Shown here: piece after piece, positions 28,291-38,318 of the stretch
How positions within the stretch are numbered: the first letter of the stretch is position 1
Layout: each line of letters starts with the position of its first letter
Assembly: GCA_041390865.1 (NCBI GenBank)
Contig: JAWKPC010000009.1
Coordinates: 1 to 64,000 of the forward strand
Origin: JAUIIK01 sp041390865
GTDB lineage: Bacteria; Chloroflexota; Chloroflexia; Thermomicrobiales; CFX8
Length of the DNA: 64,000 nucleotides
Direction of reading: 5' to 3'
Position numbers and translations under genes: made by a program
Notes under the pieces: model-generated
What the model was told of the DNA's origin: nothing
The model's input: the letters and a program-made list of their open reading frames with translations, nothing else
Databases searched by the model: none

Positions 28291-29524
28291 TCATCCGTGG
28301 AGCAAAATCGACGGCAGCGCAGGATCCGCCAACCGCAGGTAGAACCGCGCGATCCCGGCCAACCCCAGCATCAGATTCGGCGTCCAGCCGCTGTGCGTCC
28401 ACAGGGCCAGTCTCGCTCTTCCGGCCCGTAGATCCTGATCCCGGCCTCGGCGACCGCCCGGCCAGTTTCCCGAAGCGCTCGAATCCCTCACCCAGCATCT
28501 CGCTGCCGAGTGCGAGGATCTCAGCGTTCCCGGCCAGTCCATGGCAAAGTGAATAGTTAACCGTCCCATCCTCCAGCCCGTTGATGACGGCTTGTTGGGT
28601 GGTATTCAGCGCGGTGATCGCCTCGTCGCGATAGCGATCGTCGCCGGTCAGCTCCCAGGCACGCAATCGGGATAGGGCGATGCCTGGTGCGCCGTGGCAC
28701 CAGAACGTGGCATAGGGAAATGGCCCGTCAGGGCGCTCATCGAGATCATCGACGGTGCGGAAATCCGGCCAGTTGCACTCGTCCGGGTCGAACCAGCTCC
28801 GCTCGAAATCGAACGCCCGGGTCGCAACATCGTGGAATGGCTCATCACCGGTCGCCTGCCACAGTTCGAGCAGCGCCATCCCGATCCCCGCCGCGCCGTG
28901 GGAGTAGCCGGTCAGGTTCGGGCTATCCGGCAGTGCGATCGATGGCCAGGAGCAGCCCCGCTCATTGCACTCCGCCGCCTCGACCAGCCGCTCGCCGAGT
29001 CCAGTGGCCCGGTCGATCAGCGCCGGTTCATCCAGCATCTCGCTCAACCGCAGCAGAGCAATGACGGCGCCGGCGCTGCCGCTCAGCAGATCGTGCTCGT
29101 GATCTTCGGTGAGGTCGGCGTCGAGGGTGTCGAGTAGATTACGCGCACCGGAAACGATATCTTCAGCCTGCAGGAGCCGGCCAACCCGCGCCGCAACGAG
29201 CGCCAGTCCCGGCCGGCCGGTATAGAGCCCCAACTGGACGGGCGCTTCGATGACCTCTGCCCGTCCCAGCGCCTGCCGGATCGCGCCGAGCGCCGTCTCC
29301 CGCGCCTTCTCATCACCCGTCGCCACGGCCATCTCGGCCAAGAACAGCGCCACTCCACTCGACCCGCCATACGGCTCCGGCCCGAGCGAGCTATAGGTCA
29401 TCCCCTGATGCGCCGGCGCAGTCATATCCCAGGCTCGACCCCAGCCAGTTGCACCAGCCTTCGTGCCAGAACGCTTCCCCGATGATCTCCCGGCCAATCG
29501 CCCTCGCGACCTGGAGATACTCAT
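28291..29524 (-). CDS. LanC-like lanthionine synthetase cyclase protein
   Basis: About 410 residues. GG-motif repeats of the LanC barrel are clear: GLYTGRPGLAL, LLSGSAGAVIAL, GYSHGAAGIGMAL, FWCHGAPGIALSR and LCHGLAGNAEIL. The cysteines of the WCHG and CHG motifs and the following His are the zinc ligands that activate the Cys thiol. The ends are frame-broken: at the N-terminus the other frame gives EYLQVARAIGREIIGEAFWH, and beyond about 28470 another frame gives NLMLGLAGIARFYLRLADPA and the stop at 28291. It would catalyse thioether ring formation in a peptide and is packed against the HopA1-like gene. Confidence 0.82.
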
Positions 29525-29527
29525 CCG

Positions 29528-30648
29528 TCAGCGCTTCCCGGTACCGGCAAGGCGGTGCCGTGCCTCCCCGCCGTCCGTCTCGTCAAACGTAAAATCGTAA
29601 TCATCGACCGAACCGGGTTCAGATACGGCCGTTCCGGATCGATCCCCGCCTCCTCGAACGTCTCGATCACCACCGCCAGCCGATCCTCGACGGTCTCGGC
29701 GCCCTGCTCCCAGCCCCGCACCAGTCCCTCGGCCAGCAGCCGGCAGCGGTGCATCCCGAAGCTGTCGCCTCCCGGCGGATCCTCGGCTAGCCCGACTCCC
29801 GGCGCGATCCGCTTCGTCAGCGCCGGAACCGGACGCTTCAAATCGTCGCGCACCTCGCGGTAGACCTCCGCCAGCAGCGGCACGGCCCGATCGAGATCAT
29901 CCTTTAATAGATAGAGCACACCCGCATCGCAGCGGTTGTAGCGGTCCGGGTGATTCACCACCTTCAGCCGGAAGGGCACCTTCGCCCCGTTCAGCCGCCC
30001 GGTGATCCCTTGAACCAGCGTCGCCGCACCCCAGGAATAGAGGTTCCAGTACACCCGCACGACCAGATCAGCCGCGTCATACGGCTCATCGCTCAACACC
30101 GTATAGAACCCCGGCGAGATCGCCGGCAGCTCCTTCGGGAGCTTCAGGTCCACTTCCTCCCCGACCCCCGGCAGCCCATCCCCGCCGAAGACGATCTCCT
30201 CCGGCTTCGCCCGTAGCGTTAGCCCATCCCTCCGAATTGCCAGCTCGACCCCGCCATCATCACCATCCCGATGCTCGACAAGCAGCCACCCCGCTTGCCG
30301 CGTTCCATTCCCGGCGTTCGCCGCCGACAGTTCATCAACAAACTCCGGTAGCCCGTTCGCCCGCGTCGACCCCGCATACGGCGCCCGGCTCGGCCTGGCC
30401 CGCCCGGCCTGGTAGAAATCTTCATACAGCCGGTTCGTTAGCGTCCCTCCGAGATGCCCCCGCGCCGCATCCGGCCGGATCCGGAAGATAGGCCGCACGT
30501 GCTCCTGCACGTTCGACGACACCGCCCCGAACCAGGTGAATTGAATTGCTGAGTTTTGAGAAGTGGAATACACAGTCTCACGAAGACGGGCGACGGGCTC
30601 ATCTATCAACGCCTTAGCCGTAGCTAATACGCCTTCCACCTCTGTCAT
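29528..30648 (-). CDS. HopA1-like protein (T3SS effector HopA1 family, lanthipeptide lyase type)
   Basis: About 373 residues from ATG 30648. Family features are LRETVYSTSQNSAIQFTWF, TNRLYEDFYQAG, VVRVYWNLYSWGAATLVQG, PFRLKVVNHPDRYNRCDAGV and GDSFGMHRCRLLAEGLV. In bacteria outside pathogens, HopA1-domain proteins act in class V lanthipeptide pathways as the lyase removing phosphate from phospho-Ser/Thr. A frame change near 29590 gives the natural C-terminus DFTFDETDGGEARHRLAG, ending at 29528. The start lies at the edge of a REP-like repeat and lacks a Shine-Dalgarno. Confidence 0.75.
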
Positions 30649-30763
30649 TTCGAGCGGAGGCTTTGCGGAGTCGAGAAATCTCATGCGACCACCGGAGGGG
30701 CGTTCACCCGAGATCTCTCCACTCCGCTTCGCAAAGCCTCCACTCCAGTCGAGATGACAATGT
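30645..30763. repeat. REP-like inverted pair between kinase and HopA1-like genes
   Basis: The left arm 30645-30685 (TGTCATTTCGAGCGGAGGC...GTCGAGAAATCTC) and right arm 30711-30763 (GAGATCTCTCCACTCC...AAGCCTCCACTCCAGTCGAG) are imperfect reverse complements around a 25-bp centre. With the copy at 28165 this forms a dispersed family. It separates two genes of one run and could form a strong mRNA hairpin. Confidence 0.65.
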
Positions 30764-30799
30764 TGGTGCTTGGTTCGTCTTCAATGTTGAAAGCAAAGA

Positions 30800-31722
30800 T
30801 CACGTACCCGCTCCGTCCGGCAGCGGAATCCCGAACAACCCCTCCGCCGCATCCTCCGGCGCTTCCATGATGTTCAGGCTTAGCTGCAACAGCAGATAGA
30901 TGTGCGGCGTTAGATGGGTCATCGTCTGGGTCCGCTCGTAGGCCGTCTGGATCAGCCGCGCCCCGGCGAAGCTCACCGACTTGATCGGCCGCTCCCGCGC
31001 CTTCGCCTGGTCGAACTCCATCGCCTCGACATAGCTCTCCCAGAGAGCGCGGATCGCTGGCTGCATATCTTCGATCAGGTACTTCGCCAGTCCCTCGTAC
31101 GGTTCGCCGCCAACGACCGGAATCGACAGCGCCCAGAACGCCACGAACTCGCTCAGCAGTGTCCCGACGTCCCAGCACGGATCGCCGATCCCCGCCATCT
31201 CCCAATCGATGATCTTTACCTCCGTTGGCCCCGTCTCCTCCTTCGGATACACAAGAATGTTGTCCCACTTGAGGTCGTGGTGAATCCGGCACCGGGAAGA
31301 CCACCAGCTTTGAAGCGACCGAAGCTGGTTGATGAGTGCCTTTGATATCTGAACTTCCCCGATCATTTGCTGGCTCCCGGCGCTCGCAAGGTACATGAAA
31401 TGAGCCCGCGGTTGGCCCAGGTCAGTGGCCATGGGTATGCGTCTTGTTCGTCATCCCACGGGGCGTCGGAGTGTAGTCGTGCCAGGACTTTTCCGAGATC
31501 GGCTGTGATTGAGGCGCCAGATGAAGTGGGGCCGAGGCGGCCCGGAAGGTTAGGCCGCCACCCTATGTCGATCGAATGTACCGTTGGAAAGTACGCCGAA
31601 CTGTTCGTCCGTATGAATCAGCCATACGTCGTTATGCGATGAGTAATCGACTGCGGATATCGGACCTCGGGCAACAGCACCGCTGAATTGGAATCGCACC
31701 CCAGAAGAGGCTTTAGCACGGC
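30800..31722 (-). pseudogene. APH-fold phosphotransferase (lanthipeptide kinase type), frame broken at N-lobe
   Basis: The C-lobe is intact from about 31430: the catalytic loop is CRIHHDLKWDNILV, the metal-binding segment VKIIDWEMAGIGDPCWDVGT, and a helical tail ends at 30800. Upstream, other frames carry the linker ADLGKVLARLHSDAPWDDE and an N-lobe-like strand pair YSSHNDVWLIHTDEQFGVL. The start is unclear, and the gene may overlap the preceding gene by a few bases near 31713-31722. Such kinases phosphorylate Ser/Thr of the precursor in class V lanthipeptide systems. An antibiotic phosphotransferase is an alternative but less likely in this context. Confidence 0.65.
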
Positions 31723-32853
31723 GAGTTCGTTGAGCTATACGCCTGTTCCGAATCCGTGTCGAAGATCGTGTTGACGAAACCACCGACATTGGACTCGATG
31801 TCCTCAATGCGCAGTCGCTGGGCGATCTGCCCGCGGATGAATGTCTTGGCCGTCTTCGACCGGACGTGCTTGACCTGCGCGCGTGCGCGCACCCATACTG
31901 TTGTCCGTCCGAGCGGTGCATACCCATCAGCCAGGCCCGGCTCTTCGTAGACAACGTGCAGGACGTCCTTGTTCTGTATCTCGAGCCATTCGGATAGATC
32001 AACCTTGATGAAGAGACGGCAGATTCGTTGGTCGGTGAAGCGCCCGTCTGCGATCAGGAAATCATCTTTGTCAGCTTTGCTGAACTTTCCGAAGACAGAG
32101 CAGACCTCCTAGCCACCTCTCGAGCTTACCTTTTGCATCAAGTTGTTCGCTTGCGGCTGAGGCGGCATTGGTCGCCTTTTTCAAGTTGCATGTTGCTTTA
32201 TCCCACTCACATGTTTTCGTAAAATCGATTTCTCCGACAAGCCACTCTTTGAACCAGTCGACTCGTTCAGAGCCTCGGTCTGATCCTCAGCATCCGTCGT
32301 CTTATCCAGAGCCTTCTTTATCTTCTCTATCTTCGCTTGGGCTTCGTACCCTCCTTTGTCTTCTTGTCATCAAGACTTCCCATAAGAACTCCGCCTGCGT
32401 CTCTGTTCTTCTTGTACCAACCAGGGCCTGTGTCTTCATTGCCGTCCTTAGTGAAATGCTCGAGAATCGTTCCAACAACATCCGTCACGAGACGGTTTCC
32501 TTAACCAGATGAACTCGCCGATATCGCCGTCGTCCCACTTGTAGCCTTCGAGATACACTCCGGACACGCTCTGAAGATCATCAAGCTTGGCGTGTTGGAT
32601 GATGCGGTTGCGGTTCTTTGCGGCGCCTGAGAATCCGGTTCCTCGTCGTAGCCTCGTCACTCTCTGCGATCTCGTCAGAGATCTTGTCCTCCAGCGCTTT
32701 GCGAAGCGATGCATCATACATGTCTGTCTGGATCGCAGCGATTTGGTAAAGTGCTTGGGCAACGGTGACCGGATCGACGTTCTCGGCACCAGAGATACGT
32801 CCCAAGATGTTCTTCAATAGTTCATCGAGGCTTTTGGACTCACTGCCGCTCAT
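31713..32853 (-). pseudogene. Unrecognised protein of the lanthipeptide-like run, frame broken
   Basis: ATG 32853 with GAGG opens MSGSESKSLDELLKNILGR, then DPVTVAQALYQIAAIQTDMYD and ALEDKISDEIAES. Other frames supply RNRIIQHAKLDDLQSVSG, YLEGYKWDDGDIGEFIWLR, FKEWLVGEIDFTKTCEWDKA, FLIADGRFTDQRICRLFIK and TVWVRARAQVKHVRSKTAK, ending at TAA 31713. GC is clearly lower than in the LanC-like and HopA1-like genes. The first part is in the same frame as the upstream peptidase, so the two may be one long protein. No family is recognised. Confidence 0.45.
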
Positions 32854-33855
32854 TTGTTCCTCAACTAGGTTGTTCAATATGACATGTCCCTGTGGTCGTC
32901 CGTATCCGACTTCTCGGTTCCACCTCCACTTCTTGTTCGGGACCCGCACAAACCGGTAGCCCGACAACTTGACGCAGGAACCTTCGATCAGGTCACGAAC
33001 CTGCTGGTTCGTCAGTTCCGGCCGGATGCCGAAAATCAGTGCCGCCAGGCCGACCTGCAGGCTGGCGATTGATGTGCCAGCCGACCGGTCGAATAGCTGC
33101 CGGGCAGGTCTCCACTCGGACCGCGCTCGTCGAGCGATCTGACGCCGACGCCGCGTGCGACGACATCGAGATCGTTGCCGTACTGGCTACCCCAATCCCT
33201 GGGAAGCCTCGGGTCCAACTGCTTGCGCCGTCCGCGACGATCGATGGCCCCGACCGCCATGACCTTGGGATGCCGGGCCGGAAAATCAACCCCGGAAGGG
33301 TAGCGTTTCAGTAGTTGCCCGCTGCCGCACGGAGAACCAGTCCGGAGTCCCAGGCGCGCTCGATTGCCCGATGCATCTCGGGCGTTTCGGCGACCTTCAA
33401 GCTGATGTTGATGACTCGTGCGCCATGTGCAATTGACCAGAGGATCGCGGCGGCGACCCAGGCCGGCGACGGATTTCGTTCGCCGCTGACCTTTACCGGC
33501 ATGATTGGAAAGCCAGGGGCAGTACTGTCCAGGACATGCTGCCGGGAATCTCGCTGAATCCCCGCTGCAGCTCCGCGACGCTCGTTCCGTGTGGTTTCGA
33601 TCTGAGCCGGTAGCTCGCGTCGTAGTTTGGCTGGTGGGAAGCAGGCCGGGATCTGTTTCTGCGACGCTGCTCGTATTCCTCGGCATTGAAGTGAAGTGAG
33701 CGGTCGACGTAGTTGAGATTGGGATGATGGAGATCAAAGCCTGAATCGATGACCGCGATGATTGCTCGCTCTTTCCCAGGCATCTGGATGTCCGGGAGAG
33801 CGCTCCACGGTTTGGGCCCCTCTGGTGTTCTGCTCTGGCAATCAAGTCGGTTCAT
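32851..33855 (-). pseudogene. Subtilisin-like S8 serine peptidase, frame broken
   Basis: ATG 33855 opens MNRLDCQSRTPEGPKPWSAL. The catalytic triad is visible across frames: Asp in AIIAVIDSGFDLHHPNL, His in SKPHGTSVA and Ser in GTSIASLQVGLAALIFG, with the oxyanion Asn in LRAAAGNY. GARVINISLKV and KVMAVGAIDRRG also fit. There is no signal peptide, so it is cytoplasmic, as expected of an enzyme that would trim a leader peptide. The frame ending in GYGRPQGHVILNNLVEEQ continues without a stop into the next protein. It starts 16 bp downstream of the SARP regulator stop. Confidence 0.7.
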
Positions 33856-33871
33856 CTCCTCATCGTGGTTT

Positions 33872-36800
33872 TCAGTCCAGATACAGGATATGGCCCAGTA
33901 CTTGGCAGACTCTTAGCGGTTTCCGTGCGTTTGCAGCATGCGAGACTCGCTGTCCAGAATCTATCTGACGCTGCAGGCGCGACATCCCGAGTTGGTGCGC
34001 GGTCTGTTGGGCAGATGAGGAGAGTTCAATCGCTCGTTCACGGTCTCCCGCTGCATCGCGTTCAGGAGCACATCGGCCAGAATTACCCGCGAATGGGCTA
34101 CATAGACAGGCAATCTCATGGATTTGTGCGCTTGATACGCATCTTCCAGGTGCTTGACGGCGACGGTCCAGATTGCCAAGGCAAGCGGCAAGCAAGCCCA
34201 GATAGAGCGAGACGGTGCCGTAGATCACGACGTTCCCACCGCCACTTACGATTTGGCCATCATGAGGCTTCAGGAGGTCATAGAGCACGCTCGTAGCATG
34301 TTTGTCATTGACTGCTGTCGCCGTTAGGGACAGCATTGCGATGTTCGGTAACCACAGCAGATTCCTCGGAATGTCAGCGAACTCTTTGTTCGTCAGGCGT
34401 GCAATCTCATTTCGAGGCCCCTCTGTTTCACCGAGATCGCTTTCGATTAACTTGACAAGGATCGAGTAGTGGGACGGATGTGAATGCCGGCCGGCAACTT
34501 CCTGAGCTAGCTCCAGAATGTCTTGTTGCCGGTCCTGTTCACGGTAGATGAACGTCAACTGCGTTAAATAGGCGCCCAGCGACTGGACTGGCGCAGCCCG
34601 CCGACCAATCGAAAGAGCTTGCTCCGCCAGCTCTTCGGCTTCTTTGAAATCGCCGCGTGCGAGAGCGTACATTGCTTGTCGGAACGTTGCAGCCCAGATG
34701 TTTCGGGGTTGACGAATCTGATGAGCGATCTCAGAGTAGACACGATTCTCCTGGTTTGCGGATTCGAGATCGCCAGCTTCTATGAACTCGAATATTCGCC
34801 ATGCATGGCTCAGGAGCAATTGCTCTCGATTATCGAGTTGGGTTGCTAGCTTGATGACTTCTGATGTGTTGCGCAGACGCTCCGAACTATTGTCCGGTCC
34901 TTGAAGAACGTAGTGCCTTGCCAGCTTTGCACGCATCTCGATCTCGGCGTCGGCATTATCGGATGCGATCTTCAGGGCCTCTCTGACCATTTTCTGTATG
35001 CGCGTTGCACCGTTAGTAATGGCGACGTTCGCTCCAGCGATGTCACGAACTAGTGCACCGAGTACCCGGACATAGAGTCGGGGATGTTGATCATCCAGTC
35101 GGTTTCTTGCCTCTTCAAGCAGAGCAACATAGGTGCCGTCGTAGTCACCCAGTTGGAACGCCGTATCCGAAATGCCGACAGCCGACCGAGCGTACAGGAC
35201 CGGATCTTCTAAACCTTCCGCGAGGTCGACGGCCCGCTCATAGGCTGCCAGTGCCTTCCGGGCGTCTCCGACACTACGTTGTGATTGACCCAGAAGTAAT
35301 AGCAGCTCGTGCTGGCTATGGGGATTAGCGTCAGCCTGTTGATCGAGGATGTTCAATGCCTCCTCGAAATATTCTCCGGCCTCTTCATAGGCGATGCCTG
35401 CCAAGGCCTGTTTCCCAGCACGCGTCAGATACGTGACAGCCTGTGCATGAGCTCCAACTGGAACAGCGATCGAAAAGTGATGGGCGAGTTCGACGACATG
35501 ATCGTCCGGATCTTCTGCAAAGCACTCTTCGATTGCCTCTCCAGTCCGCAGGTGCATCCGCAGGCGGCGGGCCTGGGAGAGGTCGTCGTAGAGGGTCTGG
35601 CGGGTGATGGCGTGGGTGAAGCGGAAGCCGCCGGGGGTCGGGGGCGATTCGACGATCAGGCCGGTGCCGAGGGCTTCTTCCAGGGCGTCGAGCGTGGCCA
35701 GCTCATCCAGATCCGCGACCTGGGCGACGATCGGGAGCTCGAAATCGCGGCCGGAGACGGATGCGGTGGTCAGAACCTGGTGGGCGGTGTCGCTCAGCCG
35801 GGCCGTGCGCAGCGCGATCGTCTCCCGGATGCCGTGGGGGATCATCAGGCGCCAGGACCGGACGTCCTCCGGGTTGTTGAGTCGCTCTTCCTCTATTAGT
35901 AGGGCCACGATCTCACGAACGAAGAAGGGATTGCCCTCGGTCTGATCGTGGATTGCGGCGGCTAGTCCGTTCGGTGTCTCGCGGCTAGTCACCAGCTCGA
36001 TATAGCGGTCGATGTCGGCCACACTCAGTCCTTCGAGGTTGATCCGCTCGTTCGCTTCGTGGCGAGCAAGCTGTCCGAGGGTGCGGGTTAAGGGGTGGCC
36101 CCGATCAACCTCGACGTGGCGGTAGGTGCCGAGGATCAGCAGGCCGGTCTCGGCGACCTCGCGAGCCAGGAACTCGAGCAGCAACAGCGACGAGCGGTCG
36201 GCGCTGTGGAGATCGTCGATGATCAGTGCCAGCGGCGCGCGCCCGGCGGCGTTCTTCAGGAAGGTTGTCATGCTGTCGAAGAGTCGAAATCGCTCGCCGT
36301 CGGGATCGAGCGGCGGCGGCTCCTCCAGATCGGGCAGCCGGTCGCGTAGCTCCGGGGTGATCCGTGCGATGTCGGCGGCCCCTGGTCCCATGACCTTCTG
36401 CAATTCGGCGGTCGAGCGTCCCTCGACGTAGCTGCGGACGATCTGCACCCAGGGCCAGTAGGCGGGCGCGCCGTCGCCCTCGTAGCAGCGGCCCCAGAGC
36501 GTGCGGACACCCTGAGAACCGGCGTAGCGCAGGAACTCTTCCGACATGCGCGTCTTGCCGATGCCCGGCTCGCCGGCAACCAGGATGATCTCACCTTCGC
36601 CGCCGATAACTCGCTCCAGCGCCTCCTGCAAGACGCCGAGTTCCTGGCTCCGCCCGACGAAATCGCCGGCACGGCCGAGGAAATCGGCGATCGATTCGGT
36701 GATCTCCGGTCGGGATTCAGGTTCTGCCGTCACCGGCTGTTCGACCGTCCAGGTCTGGAAGGGGAAATCGCCGGAGAGGATCGCGCCGTAGAGATCGTCG

Positions 36801-37534
36801 GTCTCCGGTTCCGGCTCGAGATCAAGCTCCCGTTCAAGGATTTCCCGGACCCGCTCGTACTGGCGCAGCGCCTGCTGGCGGCGGCCGGTCAACGCATAGA
36901 GCTCCATCAGCTGGCGATGGGCTCTTTCCCGGTCCGGCTCGATCGCGACAATCCGCCGCAATGCGTCGATAGCCGGTGTCGCCTCGCGGCGGGCAACATG
37001 CAGCCGGGCCAGACGGTCGAGCAGCGAAAGATACTGCTCGTGCAGAGCGATCCGGCGTTCTGCAGCCCAGTCCTCATAGAGATCGTCTGGCAACAGATCT
37101 CCGCGGTAGAGATCGAGCGTCTCGTAAAAGCGACCGGGATCGTCTGCTGTTTGGAGATCGCGGGCGCGCTCTTCAAAGACATCGACATCGATCCAGAGGG
37201 GGGCGGCCGGGTCAAGACTGAGGATGCCGCGTTGGAGCCGGAGGATGCGGTTCGGTTTCTCGTCGGGTAGGAGCGCGCCGAGCGTTCTTCGTGCAACGTG
37301 CAGCGCCTGGTGGAGATTGTTCGAGCCGGCGTCGGGATCGAGATCCGGCCAGAGCAGCTCGACGAGCTGTTCGCGGAGGATACTCTGGCCAGGGGCGAGC
37401 ACGACGATCTTGACCAGGCTGCGTGCTTTGGCCAGTCGCCAGCCGTCGTCGGGGATTTCGCTCGCTCCACAGGCGATCCGGAATCCGCCGAGCAGCTCGA
37501 TGCGGAGCGCTTCCAATTGCGTTTCTGCCGACAC
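33872..37534 (-). CDS. SARP/BTAD - AAA ATPase - TPR transcriptional activator
   Basis: 1220 residues from GTG 37534 (VSAETQLEALRIELLGGFRI), preferred over TTG 37621, which lies inside the predicted -10. Order: OmpR-type winged helix (ARSLVKIVVLAPGQSILREQ, LVELLWPDLDPDAGSNNLHQ), BTAD (PDDLYEDWAAERRIALHEQY), AAA domain with Walker A AGEPGIGKTR and Walker B LALIIDDLHSADRSS, then TPRs. Near 34180-34050 two compensating indels hide VAVKHLEDAYQAHKSMRLPV. GC falls sharply in the TPR half (before about 35530). It is the likely activator of the surrounding lanthipeptide-like genes through the 11-bp phased boxes. Confidence 0.85.
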   Translation of the reverse strand: MSAETQLEALRIELLGGFRIACGASEIPDDGWRLAKARSLVKIVVLAPGQSILREQLVELLWPDLDPDAGSNNLHQALHVARRTLGALLPDEKPNRILRLQRGILSLDPAAPLWIDVDVFEERARDLQTADDPGRFYETLDLYRGDLLPDDLYEDWAAERRIALHEQYLSLLDRLARLHVARREATPAIDALRRIVAIEPDRERAHRQLMELYALTGRRQQALRQYERVREILERELDLEPEPETDDLYGAILSGDFPFQTWTVEQPVTAEPESRPEITESIADFLGRAGDFVGRSQELGVLQEALERVIGGEGEIILVAGEPGIGKTRMSEEFLRYAGSQGVRTLWGRCYEGDGAPAYWPWVQIVRSYVEGRSTAELQKVMGPGAADIARITPELRDRLPDLEEPPPLDPDGERFRLFDSMTTFLKNAAGRAPLALIIDDLHSADRSSLLLLEFLAREVAETGLLILGTYRHVEVDRGHPLTRTLGQLARHEANERINLEGLSVADIDRYIELVTSRETPNGLAAAIHDQTEGNPFFVREIVALLIEEERLNNPEDVRSWRLMIPHGIRETIALRTARLSDTAHQVLTTASVSGRDFELPIVAQVADLDELATLDALEEALGTGLIVESPPTPGGFRFTHAITRQTLYDDLSQARRLRMHLRTGEAIEECFAEDPDDHVVELAHHFSIAVPVGAHAQAVTYLTRAGKQALAGIAYEEAGEYFEEALNILDQQADANPHSQHELLLLLGQSQRSVGDARKALAAYERAVDLAEGLEDPVLYARSAVGISDTAFQLGDYDGTYVALLEEARNRLDDQHPRLYVRVLGALVRDIAGANVAITNGATRIQKMVREALKIASDNADAEIEMRAKLARHYVLQGPDNSSERLRNTSEVIKLATQLDNREQLLLSHAWRIFEFIEAGDLESANQENRVYSEIAHQIRQPRNIWAATFRQAMYALARGDFKEAEELAEQALSIGRRAAPVQSLGAYLTQLTFIYREQDRQQDILELAQEVAGRHSHPSHYSILVKLIESDLGETEGPRNEIARLTNKEFADIPRNLLWLPNIAMLSLTATAVNDKHATSVLYDLLKPHDGQIVSGGGNVVIYGTVSLYLGLLAACLGNLDRRRQAPGRCVSSAQIHEIACLCSPFAGNSGRCAPERDAAGDRERAIELSSSAQQTAHQLGMSRLQRQIDSGQRVSHAANARKPLRVCQVLGHILYLD

Positions 37535-37619
37535 CGCCCCCGCTTCCTCTCGCGGATGTAGTCCCTCACGTTCTGTGGGGTCGTGTTCGTGCAGTACTTG
37601 TTTAATTGACTGTGATAGC

Positions 37620-37648
37620 AACGTAGCGAATACCGATCATTAAGTCAA
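37620..37648 (-). promoter_or_regulatory. Predicted promoter of the SARP regulator
   Basis: On the minus strand TTGACT (37648-37643) and TACGTT (37625-37620) are separated by 17 bp, close to the sigma-70-type consensus. Transcription would begin about 80 bases before GTG 37534. The -35 overlaps the end of the upstream ORF. No TAAGAA repeat is seen, so the regulator does not appear to control itself. Confidence 0.5.
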
Positions 37649-38121
37649 TGCTCTGGGGCCAGATAAATGTGTGGTTCACTGATTGCTGCCCAACGCCCGC
37701 CGCTCTGGCGGAACTCCGTATTGATATGCCCGATCTCGTGGCATTGCCAGTCACCCTCCTCCCGGTTCATCCCGCCGATGACCATCGAAAGCTGAACCCG
37801 ATCATCTCGCCAGACGGCGGGTCGAAAGGCGAGGAAGCCGACTTCCTCGTCGAGGAGCAGCTGCTCTTCCGTCATGAGCTCGTCGAGCGCCAGAACATCG
37901 AGTCGCCGCGGAAGCTCGTCCAGCTTCAGCGATTGAGCGAGGTTCGACTGCACGATCTTCATCGGGATTTCACGAAGCCTATGGCCTCTCGGGAAGATCT
38001 GGATTGGACGGCGGGTGCCGGGCAATCGTTCCCCGAGCATGACCGCGATCAGGACAATCTCCTGCAGGTATCCGAGAATCGAGTCTGAGCTGGTGTTCTG
38101 GGAATCGTAGCTGTTGGTCAT
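37645..38121 (-). CDS. Unknown protein behind SARP-type box C
   Basis: 158 residues, ATG 38121 with GAGGAGG at ideal spacing. The N-terminus MTNSYDSQNTSSDSILGYLQ leads into a short hydrophobic stretch. This is followed by MKIVQSNLAQSLKLDELPRR, LDVLALDELMTEEQLLLDEE and VGFLAFRPAVWRDDRVQLSM, and the protein ends in EGDWQCHEIGHINTEFRQ. It has an acidic helical centre, a single Cys and no signal peptide. I do not recognise it. Its placement between box C and the SARP gene, on the same strand, ties it to the lanthipeptide-like run; it could be a precursor, a binding protein or a modifier. Confidence 0.55.
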   Translation of the reverse strand: MTNSYDSQNTSSDSILGYLQEIVLIAVMLGERLPGTRRPIQIFPRGHRLREIPMKIVQSNLAQSLKLDELPRRLDVLALDELMTEEQLLLDEEVGFLAFRPAVWRDDRVQLSMVIGGMNREEGDWQCHEIGHINTEFRQSGGRWAAISEPHIYLAPEH

Positions 38122-38318
38122 CGTAGGCCTCCTCGTTCGAGGGATAATGGCTGCCACCCGGAACACAACGTCCACCGGGAGAGCAACCCGGCCTTACCAC
38201 CGGTTGCGGTTTTACATGTGCTCTGCCCCCCCGCTTCGCTTGGACGGTGCGTTGTGCCATTCGCTAGTAGGACCCGGCACTCATCGCGTGGCGCCTGCGA
38301 ACTTAAGCTGTTGTCCGG

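Noticed and set aside
30800..31722. Aminoglycoside resistance phosphotransferase
   Set aside because: The fold motifs are shared, but the gene lies in one run with LanC-like and HopA1-like genes, which favours a peptide-modifying kinase.
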